From: Petrosia ficiformis | Lineage: Eukaryota; Porifera; Demospongiae; Haplosclerida; Petrosiidae | Direction: 5' to 3' | Assembly (NCBI GenBank): GCA_947044365.1 | Contig: OX345639.1 | Span: 5,375,944-5,439,943 of the forward strand | Length of the DNA: 64,000 bases | Shown here: positions 36,404 through 43,542 of the stretch, in pieces | Layout: the number at the start of each line of letters is the position of its first letter | Position numbering within the stretch: position 1 is the stretch's first letter | Translations under genes and position numbers: made by a program | The notes under the pieces: generated by a model | What the model saw: the letters and a program-made list of their open reading frames with translations, nothing else | The model's database searches: none | What the model was told of the DNA's origin: nothing

Positions 36404-39400
36404 TATCCTATCAATACACCTCCTCTTCCTCCTCTGTAGTGCTACTCGTGCTAAACTCTTACGTATGGAAAGAGATTATCATGAATTACAACGTGATCAT
36501 GAAATGTATAAACAAAGAACAGGAAGAGCAGCTTCTGAAATAGAGAACACTAACAAGAAACTCAACACACAGATACATAATGATCGCAAGGAAATTGTTA
36601 GATATAAAGAGGTTAGTAATGTGTATTTGCATCCACTTATCCATCCATCAATCCACCCATACATCCATCCATCCACCCATTCATTCCCCATCCATTCATC
36701 CATCCATCCATCCAATTATCCATCTAATACTTGTGTATCTATTATTAACATACATTACACAGGCATTAAAACATGAGAAGGAAGTCAGTGGAAAGCTCAC
36801 TAAACAAGTAGAACATTTACAGAAAATGGTGGCTCAAGGGAAAGGAGAAGCAGGTTTGTCCACCCCTGTCAAGAATGAACAAAAAGCAATTCAGGAACTT
36901 GGAAACAAGATTGACGAGGCTTACTCTCAGAGTCTAGAGACAAAAGAGAAGAGAATAGTTCAGTTGGAACAGCGACTAGAAGAGCTTAGACAAGAGAATA
37001 GTGGTCTTAGGAAAAGACAAGCACTTAAAGATGAATTCCAGACTACTTCTGTGTAAGTTATAAAATGTTGTACATGTACATGTATATGAATGGATGGACA
37101 GACAAACAGACAAACTGGACAACTTCAAAGACCAAAATGTCACATTTTAAATTAATTGTGTTGTTTAAAATATAATTGTTGTCCAATAACTTAAGATAGA
37201 TAGACAGGCAGACAGACAGGTGGACAGACAGATGGACAGACTGACTGACAGGCAGACTGCTGATAGACAGATGGACAGACTGACTTAAGGCAGTCTAATA
37301 GACAGAATGACTGATGAATAGACAAATAGACAAAAACACATGTACATTTCTGAACAGGACAGGCAGACAGACAGGTGGACAGACTGACTGACATATACAT
37401 GTACATGTAATCATATAGACAGACAGATAGACAGTCATACATACATACATACATATAATCATATAGACAGACAGATAGACAGACAGACATACATACATAC
37501 ATATAATTGATAGACAGACACGAATAGACAGACAGACAGACAGATAGATATAATTATGATATGTATTCATAAAAAATTATTTTATCCAGACCTTCTTCAC
37601 CTTCCCGAGATGTGGAGTCAAACAGATTGAGAGAGAAGGTAGAGTTTAGTAAACCACACCCGTTTAATGGAGTGTGTGTAGTATACTAATTGTATTAACT
37701 TGTCCTTACGATTTGTTTCAGAATGCCCTCCTAATGGCTCAGGTGACTGATACTGGACATTTAGTTGAACATCAGAAACAAAGGATTGAGAATCTTCATG
37801 ATAGAATAGAGGTATTATTATTACATGTACATGTATATACATGTCAGTGTTCTCGCTAGGCCTTTTTTTGGTGGTGTTGCACCACCAATATTACTGTCTG
37901 CACCAACAGAGGTTCAAATTTCAATTTTGCACCACCAAGTATGCAATTCTTGTTAACTTAATTACCATAAAACCACATGATATTAAGACTCGAAATACAA
38001 ACCACATTGTTTAAACAATGATTTGAAGATGGAATCATGGGTGGCACCACCAAATATGAACTTACTAGCGAGAACACTGATAATATATTTATCAAATAAT
38101 GCTTGTTTTTGCCTATTACTACTTAGCAATACTTTATTATTCACACTATCATGATAAAGATGGTAATCTTGAAGCATTTCACAAGTTAAATCAAAAACAG
38201 TAGCTATCTCGGGCAACCTCCAACCCGAAAAAAGACTTTCAGCACTGCACATATATAAACTTCTCTACTTTCACATTTTATCATAAACATAACTTACCTC
38301 GTTCATAATTTTATCACAACTCATGTTTACTAACTTCACCATCGCCAAAACTAAAGAAATTGGAGAGTAATCTCTTTCTACACAATTTTTACTTAGCAGC
38401 ATGTGACACGCAATACAATAAAACGTCCGGTCAGGTGATTTTCCGTGCAATAAAACTTCCGGTCATATGACTCTATAAAAATACTGGAAAATATTGTCAT
38501 AGTGCGTGATTTGAATGTCTAATTGAAAATGTATGGATTCGTTGTTTCTATGGTAAACATTGTTTGATAAATGTATATATACATGTATATATATATACAT
38601 GTATGACTACAATAATAAATGGACCCATTGTTCTGCCCACATTAGTTAGCAATGGTCACTCACCACTTAGTATGATTTACCCACTATTCAGATAATACAT
38701 ATATAGGCTGAATTTAGTATAATACTGTATAAATAGTACTAAATGCAAGTTAGAATCTAACCACCATTCTTAATATCATGGGCAGAACACTGAGGATCAT
38801 TTACATAAAATAAGTGTAACACTGTTCAGTAATTTGGTGATGTACCGTTATGAAAGGGCAGCTATTACTTTTCTTAGATACATAGATTTGTCTAATTTAA
38901 AGTAAACATAGGATTGAGCTTTGAAGTTATTGTTGTGCTAATGTGTGGTCCTTTTAGCATGTGCAGTCACTATAATTATATATAATTATATAATTATATG
39001 TTATATATAATTATATATGTATAGGTTATACACCGAGGTAAAGGTTTCTACTGGATTTATCAAACCGAGGGCCGAAGGCACGAGGTTTGATAAATCAGTA
39101 GAAACCGTACCGAGGTGTATAACCGTCTTCTACCACGAAACGCGCGCGAAATACAGTAACTAAGCAAATCTTTGCGCGTGGCAACAGTATACATAATTTC
39201 ACTAACCTATGGATATAGTGTGGGTTTCTGTGACTCTTTAGACAAGTAACTGATCAACAGTTCACTCGCAAATGACAAAAAGGGCTCTACATGTGGCAGA
39301 CTTCCGGCTCCTCCTCTACTCGAACTCCAGTATAAGGTGTGGTCTTCCGAATTCCAACAGCAATCGTGATATTGATCGATCGTGATCGCTATTAAGAAGC

Positions 39401-42400
39401 TAGCGCTGCAAGAACAGCCCCACCCAACTCTTTTGGAATCTCATACGAGAGGAAGTAATAGAAGACCTCAATCACAAGCATACAAACTGGTGTCAGATTT
39501 TCCAAAAGAACATACATCACTATGAATTACAGCTAATAATTATAGCTAGGGTTGTATATAGTCATCATGATTGTTGTTTTATGTCAATTATTATAATTAT
39601 TATTTATGATGTATTATAAAGAAATTGACAACTATGTAAGTTGAATTTCCTATCAAAACCCATATCCCGGGAAGTTTGATAAATCACTTATCGAACCTCC
39701 CGGGAACACTTATCAACCTCTCAGTAGGTTTCAGTGTGATTTAGCAACCTCATTTATCATTGTGCGTGTGATGTATATATTATTCATATCTATATGTATG
39801 TATTGTTTGTTCCTGATAGATGCTAGAACAGCTGAATCAAACTCTTGAAGAAGAGAAGAAGACTCTTCTTATGCAAGTTAATAAACTATTAGAACAGGTA
39901 ATACGAGATTAGCCTACCTAGTAAATATAATACTAATAGAGGTTGGCCTCTCTACTAGTAATTATAATATTAATAGAGATTAGCCCCTCCCATAGTAATT
40001 ATAATACTAATTAGAGATTAGCCCCTAGTAATTATAATATTAATAGAGATTAGCTCTTCCCCTAGTAATTATAATACTAACAGAGATTAGCCCCGCCCAT
40101 AGTAATTATAATACTAATTAGAGATTAGCCATTAGTAATAATAATAATGCTCTTTTCAGAATCAGAGCCTGTTAATGAGAACTTTGGAGAATAAAGACAA
40201 TGAGTTAGAAGAGGAGAGAGTATTCTCGTAAGTTAACACTGATGACACAAGACCACACATCTTTACTTGTTTTTATAACCTGTCTAGTGATCGACTGAGC
40301 GAATTAGAGAGAGAAAAGACCAGACTATCAGAACAACTGATTAGTCAAAAGAAAGAGGCTATGTTAAAAGAAATGGAATTCTTGAAAAAGAGGTGTGTGG
40401 CTCATGTGATCCCTACTGAAATACATATGCAGCTCATGTGATCCCCACTCAAATACATGTGTGACTCATGTGATCCTTAGTTAAATATGGATGTAGCTTG
40501 TGAACCCAGTGAAATATATGTGTAGCTCATGTGATCCATAGTTAAATACATGTGTAGTTCATGTGATCTGGTTCTTTTACTTTCATATATTTTAGAGAGA
40601 AGAAGAAAAATCCATTTAAGAGTGGAATCAAGAAAATAAAAGGGAAACTACAGGTTAGTATGTTAATACTCTGGCTCTCTGTTAATACATGTAATTGTAT
40701 GTATATATATGTATATGTAGATACAAGTATGTATATGTAGTTACATGTACATGTATGTATCTGTAATTACATGTATGTACATGTACATGTATATATACAT
40801 GTATGTACATGTATATATGTATATAGTAAGGTAGAGAATAAGCTTACAATATCTAGTCAATCACTACTGCTCACCACTGTATAGTGAACATGCTGAAGTA
40901 GAATCATCAAGATTTGAAACCGAACTTATTATAAATTCATCCATATATTTAAATGTGTTATATCCTACATGCAATACAGTATAGAGTTCCTTAGTTTAAA
41001 TTTTCATCTTTTGTTCACAGACACGAAGTCATAAATTTGGTGATGATGCTGGTTTGATTCAACCTGTCTCTAGACAGCAAACATACATGTTCCAATCTTC
41101 TAACACATCCCTTCCCGATGGATCTCTCTCCTCAAACCAGAGCATTTCATCAAACAGTCACCACTCAGATAGTTACGATGAGTTGGAAGGACAGAGTAAT
41201 AGTGTCCCCGATATGAGCACAGTTGGTGGTTATATTCCCAGATCTGCAACTTTGACAAAAAACAGTCCTGTAGTTTTACGTCAACGGAAAACCCAGTCTC
41301 TGTTTGTTCCCCCTATCTCTACCCCTCAGCTGTCTCAAATGATCAATTCCCCATCTATGCGACCTGAAATCATTTCACTGGAGGAGTTCCTGGCGGAAAC
41401 TAATAAGACTCCTAACAGGGTATTATGATAATTCATATATATAGACTAATGAGACTCCTAACAGGGTATTACGATAATTCATACATGTATATATAGACTA
41501 ATCACACTTAATAATAATGGTGGATAAGAAGAATTAGGAATTTATGAATTCGGTTTTATCTACCTGACCGAGAGAGAAACTGATGGATTAACAGACTGAC
41601 TCAGACAGACAGACAGACAGTTGCCAATACAATAATTGTACAGCTGGGGACTCTTAAATTAAGACTAGTGTGTTAGGATGTAGTAATTAATAATTAAAAT
41701 GGTGTGTTAATACATGTACCCTTTGAATTGAATTGTAAGGGACAATCCTTCATATCATAATAATTAATGTCATGTGCTATTTCTTTACAGCGTAAACTGA
41801 TGGAATTAAAACGAGCTTCTGTAGCTGCCACACCTCCTGCTACTCCACGTAGCAGTATGCTGTTTGTCAACCAGCCACAACATAATTACCCTGACCAAGT
41901 GGAACTACAAGATTTTCTAAAGACCCTTCATCAGTCGGACGACACAATGTCAATACCTGAAGTCATGGAAGAGGATCAACAGTACTTTTCTGATGAACAA
42001 ACAGGTTTAGGTTCTACGACTCCCGAGGCTAAGCTACATGATGTTAATAACTTCACCTTTAATAATAATAATAATAACAATAATAATAGTAACAATTCGA
42101 ATTCTCCGTGTGGTACCTCATTTTTTCCTTGTTCGTATTCGCAGTCAAGTATCACTACATTCAGTGAGGAGGATCAAGACCCAAGTGACCTCTCACAGTC
42201 GTCTGAACCTCCTCTTCCAGCGAAATACTACTCGACTTTTAATGATCAGCATTGTGAAGCAGGAGGGACTCTTCGTTTAGAAAAGGTTTCAAAATGTGAA
42301 GATGGAAAAAAATTGAAAAGATTAAGATCTTATAGTTCACTTGTAGACCTGTCTAGTTCTGGAAAGAAACTGTTTGATGTTGAAAGACAGCGAAAAGGTT

Positions 42401-42732
42401 TTTATAAATCTACTGAAGAACTTGATACTCGATCAAAGAACCTTGATAGAATTGATGAAGAGTCTTCTCGTTTCAAGTTCCAAAGTGACAGTTCATCTGC
42501 ATCAAGACGTTTTGCACTCTCCCCAGACAAAGAAAATCGTGGAGAGAGAAATAAACCAGAAAGAGTAAAAAGAAAACTGTTTGGAGTTTCAAAATGGCGT
42601 AAGAATGAGAATCCTTCAGATTCACAATTCCCATTATTATCAGATAACTCCTCTTGTTTAACACAACCATCTGTAATGGACACAATTTCTCCAGTATCGT
42701 TAACATCAGATGAATCGGTTTGTTATGTATGA
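16426..42732 (+). CDS. CCDC88: CCDC88-family protein (Girdin/GIV-Daple homologue)
   Basis: Long cytoskeletal and signalling adaptor. Thirty-four coding exons: 16426-16470, 21528-21607, 22769-22950, 23254-23396, 24452-24516, 25631-25706, 25830-25877, 26748-26842, 26931-27012, 27377-27448, 27580-27666, 27755-27978, 28704-28768, 29155-29378, 29458-29481, 30439-30672, 31930-32006, 32140-32250, 32739-32931, 33668-33757, 33813-33903, 34646-34778, 35478-35551, 35631-35673, 36440-36611, 36763-37052, 37590-37638, 37722-37811, 39820-39897, 40160-40227, 40288-40392, 40596-40653, 41021-41419, 41791-42732. They total 4809 nt, about 1602 residues; vertebrate CCDC88A/C have 1870-2030. Residues 1-190 form a Hook domain ([18 protein letters not shown]). 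Residues about 230-1130 are coiled coil, including a triplicated module at 326-910. A basic patch ([17 protein letters not shown]) follows, then a Ser-rich tail with a GBA motif around Phe1279. The protein ends VCYV. Exon joins were inferred without cDNA. Confidence 0.9.
17796..17950. mobile_element. 155-bp hAT-type MITE with perfect 8-bp target duplication
   Basis: Ends are cagggcaggaaataa and ttatttcccactctg, an imperfect inverted repeat. The flanks are identical 8-mers, CTCTACAC at 17788-17795 and 17951-17958. Terminal CAGGG-like sequence and an 8-bp duplication are hallmarks of hAT elements. Confidence 0.8.
19550..19970 (+). repeat. Two adjacent tandem-repeat arrays in CCDC88 intron 1
   Basis: First array: about four copies of a roughly 37-bp unit containing ttgttaagcattgttagtg (19550-19680). 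Second array: about four copies of a roughly 60-bp unit containing 'tcagaaacctgccttacctg' (19790-19970). Confidence 0.75.
20623..20826. mobile_element. About 204-bp inverted-repeat element (GAAAGGGGACATTTTC ends)
   Basis: The left arm ttttgaaaggggacatttt matches the inverse of gaaaatgtccctttgaaaa at the right. The internal stretch 'atcaaacgcttac' is also found near 31710-31725 and 54397-54412, marking diverged relatives. Confidence 0.55.
21620..22310. repeat. (TACATG)n palindromic microsatellite cluster
   Basis: Repeated acatgtacatgtac tracts flank the TAGGGCTGGGA element. The unit is self-complementary, so every tract can fold on either strand. Similar tracts recur throughout the window. 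Confidence 0.8.
21701..21974. mobile_element. MITE with TAGGGCTGGGA ends
   Basis: Inverted termini tagggctggga and tcccagcccta bracket 274 bases rich in atcgatt. The ends look hAT-like. No clean target duplication was seen. It lies in CCDC88 intron 2. Confidence 0.6.
22570..22760 (+). repeat. CTCTCC pyrimidine microsatellite next to the CCDC88 exon 3 acceptor
   Basis: Almost 190 bases of C/T-only sequence end a few bases before the acceptor at 22767-22768, so the array doubles as the polypyrimidine tract. The open frames on it are low-complexity. Confidence 0.85.
23030..23250 (+). repeat. CTGT/CCTCTGT microsatellite before CCDC88 exon 4
   Basis: Tandem ctgtctgtc units with ccctctgtctgtctctg variants run up to the exon 4 acceptor region. 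Confidence 0.8.
23570..23875 (+). repeat. 50-58 bp minisatellite in CCDC88 intron 4
   Basis: About six copies of a unit containing 'agagccaatattactccact' and gtatctacatgtacatg. Later copies are longer by one or more TACATG insertions. Confidence 0.85.
23938..24159. mobile_element. MITE, TAGTGTTGTTTTAGT family (copy 1)
   Basis: Ends tagtgttgttttagt and actaaaagaacacta are inverted. Flanking 8-mers atgtacac and atgtacat match at 7 of 8 positions. The interior is built from ttagttatag and aactaaaa units. Related copies: 25319-25601, 26443-26709 and degenerate sequence at 24520-24740 and 19980-20140. Confidence 0.65.
25080..25310. mobile_element. MITE-like repeat, GACCTCA family (copy 3)
   Basis: Carries the same core as 2315-2558 ('gtttaatgtcataaggttaa', then ataatgaagcaatggattg) and ends ctgaggtcatggtgaatg. 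It lies in CCDC88 intron 5. Confidence 0.55.
25319..25601. mobile_element. MITE, TAGTGTTGTTTTAGT family (copy 2)
   Basis: Ends tagtgttgttttagt and actaaaacagcacta. The flanking 8-mers attaacat and atacacat match at 6 of 8. It lies just upstream of CCDC88 exon 6. Confidence 0.65.
25918..26233. mobile_element. hAT-type MITE, TAGGGATGGGC family (copy 1), perfect 8-bp duplication
   Basis: Termini tagggatgagcgatt and attgcccatcggatcccta are inverted. Both sides carry CTCCATGT (25910-25917 and 26234-26241). It shares most of its length with 34298-34602. It lies in CCDC88 intron 7. Confidence 0.85.
26443..26709. mobile_element. MITE, TAGTGTTGTTTTAGT family (copy 3)
   Basis: Begins tagtgttgttttagtatgac and ends ttagtacacta. 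Flanks aaacatgt and atacaggt match at 6 of 8. It ends about 38 bases before the CCDC88 exon 8 acceptor. Confidence 0.6.
27980..28680 (+). repeat. GT-rich degenerate tandem repeat in CCDC88 intron 12
   Basis: Imperfect copies of a 45-60 bp unit with 'cttgtgactgtgtgtacat' and gtatgtcccttgtgact. Open frames across it are Cys/Val low-complexity and not genes. Confidence 0.7.
29482..30438. other. CCDC88 intron 15
   Basis: Contains a G-run (about 29550-29571), short pyrimidine stretches and TACATG tracts. The open frames around 29573-29874 have no recognisable domain and are not supported as exons. Confidence 0.5.
31033..31243. mobile_element. MITE with GAGTTTTTGATA ends (copy 2, inverted)
   Basis: Starts gagttttcgata and ends gcttatcaaaaactc. 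The interior matches 14150-14365 in the opposite orientation ('ctctttgggccaatggta'). It lies in CCDC88 intron 16. Confidence 0.65.
32251..32738. repeat. (TACATG)n-dominated CCDC88 intron 18
   Basis: Nearly the whole intron is tacatgta, tatata and gtacatgtac units, running into the exon 19 acceptor (acatgtag). Minus-strand open frames here are repeat artefacts. Confidence 0.8.
33140..33532. mobile_element. 393-bp hAT-type MITE with TIR CAGGGTTCGAATTTA and 8-bp duplication
   Basis: The ends cagggttcgaattta and taaattcgaaccctg are a near-perfect inverted repeat. Both flanks read GTACATGT. Because GTACATGT is abundant locally, the duplication is less decisive than at the other elements. The interior has gacaagtg repeats. 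It lies in CCDC88 intron 19. Confidence 0.8.
33918..34005 (+). repeat. (CA)n microsatellite in CCDC88 intron 21
   Basis: About 75 bases of CA dinucleotide with a few interruptions, shortly after the exon 21 donor. Confidence 0.9.
34298..34602. mobile_element. hAT-type MITE, TAGGGATGGGC family (copy 2), perfect 8-bp duplication
   Basis: Termini tagggatgggcaatt and aattgcccatcccta are inverted. CATACAAT occurs on both sides (34290-34297 and 34603-34610). It aligns closely to 25918-26233 and is the better-preserved copy. It lies in CCDC88 intron 21. Confidence 0.88.
34786..35385 (+). repeat. (CTGT)n array with a 58-bp higher-order repeat, CCDC88 intron 22
   Basis: CTGT units begin a few bases after the exon 22 donor. 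From about 35070 to 35370 they are organised into five copies of a 58-bp block (landmark 'cag' at 35100, 35158, 35216, 35274 and 35332). Open frames in all three phases are artefacts of the repeat. Confidence 0.9.
35889..36239. mobile_element. MITE with 24-bp perfect TIR TACCGTATAGCCGG (TA target type)
   Basis: The first 24 bases (taccgtatagccggaaatat...) are exactly the inverse of the last 24. TA at each border may be the target duplication, as in Tc1/mariner-type elements. The interior repeats 'ggcgaattggcga' and tcgccaa. A second family member lies at 52734-53132. It lies in CCDC88 intron 24. Confidence 0.75.
36290..36435 (+). repeat. CT-rich microsatellite abutting the CCDC88 exon 25 acceptor
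   Basis: tctctctc and tccctccc units form an extended polypyrimidine tract that ends at the acceptor (36438-36439). Confidence 0.85.
37075..37560 (+). repeat. GACA/GATA microsatellite in CCDC88 intron 26
   Basis: gacagacagatagacag-type units with interruptions. Minus-strand open frames rich in Cys/Leu/Ser are repeat artefacts. Confidence 0.85.
37845..38079. mobile_element. MITE with TIR CAGTGTTCTCGCTAG
   Basis: Ends cagtgttctcgctag and ctagcgagaacactg are perfect 15-bp inverted repeats. The interior has repeated gcaccaccaa. The CAGTG end is hAT-like, but the 8-bp flanks do not match, so the duplication has been lost. It lies in CCDC88 intron 28. Confidence 0.75.
38626..38792. mobile_element. 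MITE, CAGTGTTCTGCCC family (copy 2)
   Basis: Ends cattgttctgcccac and tgggcagaacactg. Shares 'actaaatgcaagttagaatc' with 44716-44914. It lies in CCDC88 intron 28. Confidence 0.65.
39024..39124. repeat. 101-bp palindromic hairpin (GGTTATACACCGAGG)
   Basis: Arms of about 41-43 bases, ggttatacaccgagg...gatttatcaaacc and ggtttgataaatcag...gaggtgtataacc, surround a 16-base loop with gggccgaaggc. Related gtttgataaatca sequence at 39674-39690 suggests a larger element ending near 39735. Confidence 0.7.
39900..40145 (+). repeat. Tandem repeat in CCDC88 intron 29
   Basis: About six copies of a unit containing 'agtaattataatactaat' and agagattagcccc, filling nearly the whole intron between exons 29 and 30. 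Confidence 0.8.
40393..40595 (+). repeat. Tandem repeat in CCDC88 intron 31
   Basis: About four imperfect copies of a roughly 45-bp unit containing 'agctcatgtgatccctac' and aaatacatgtg occupy the intron. Confidence 0.7.
41363..41416 (+). other. GBA (G-alpha-binding and activating) motif in CCDC88
   Basis: Encodes [18 protein letters not shown] near residue 1279. It aligns to the known GIV/Girdin GBA segment: hydrophobic, Ser/Thr, Leu, any residue, acidic, Phe, Leu. Phe1279 corresponds to the essential Phe of GIV (F1685). Thr1283 occupies the place of the inhibitory phospho-Ser four residues later. An SP dipeptide lies 13-12 residues before the Phe, two residues off the activating CDK5 site. 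Confidence 0.85.
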
Positions 42733-43542
42733 ATGTGTATTATTATCATAATGGAGTTTTAGTAGATATTATGTAAATATACACCCCTTTATTTTAATTA
42801 AACTATGTACCACTGTGTGTTGTGTGTATGTACGTGTGTGTTCTACTCTTTAATTCATAGATTAGTCTTATTATTAGTTGGAGTATATTTCTACTTTTGT
42901 TGTGTACTCCTCATGTAAAATTTTATGTTTACTTTTTCTGCTCATGATATTATTTTTTTGTATAATTAGAACACAATGTGTAATTTAAAAAACTAGTGAC
43001 TATAGAGAGCAGGGCAGTTTATTGTTAAGGGGTGTGGTGTGTATTATTAATACATACGTATATATATCACTGCTGTAAATTAATGTAACAATCAAATAGT
43101 CCTGTTACTCTTTGAACACAACTGCAAATTCAACTTTCATTTTTCGAACAAAGTGACCTTTGATCTTTGCTACATGTATAAATCATTATGAAGTACATTA
43201 ATACACACTAGTCCTGGCTGTGGTAGCCACATTGAAAATCAGATCAAATGACCTTTGCTATAAGTCATTATAAAGTTATCAGTGTCTTTATTTATTTTGG
43301 ATCTATTGCATTCAAATTTAAAAAAAAATTAATAATTATAATTCATTTGTCAACAAATCTAAAATTAATAAATGAATGATTTATCATGTTTATAAAAAAA
43401 AGAAAACTGCAACCCTCCAATTTGTAAAATTAATTATAATTATACCGCACAGCAAGTAGCCAGAAAAAAATTAACCCCCCCAAAAAATTGTATAATAATA
43501 ATAATGTATAATTATACCTTTTACTATAGAAATTATTCATGT
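42733..43542. other. Convergent 3' region between CCDC88 and kindlin
   Basis: About 810 bases with no coding exon. An attaaa at about 42798 could serve as a CCDC88 poly(A) signal. The rest is AT-rich with short A-runs (43320-43405) and no recognisable mobile element. Confidence 0.5.

Noticed and set aside
42402..42706. Minus-strand open frames antisense to the last CCDC88 exon
   Set aside because: Shadow frames; the plus-strand frame is in phase with the rest of the gene and carries family features.
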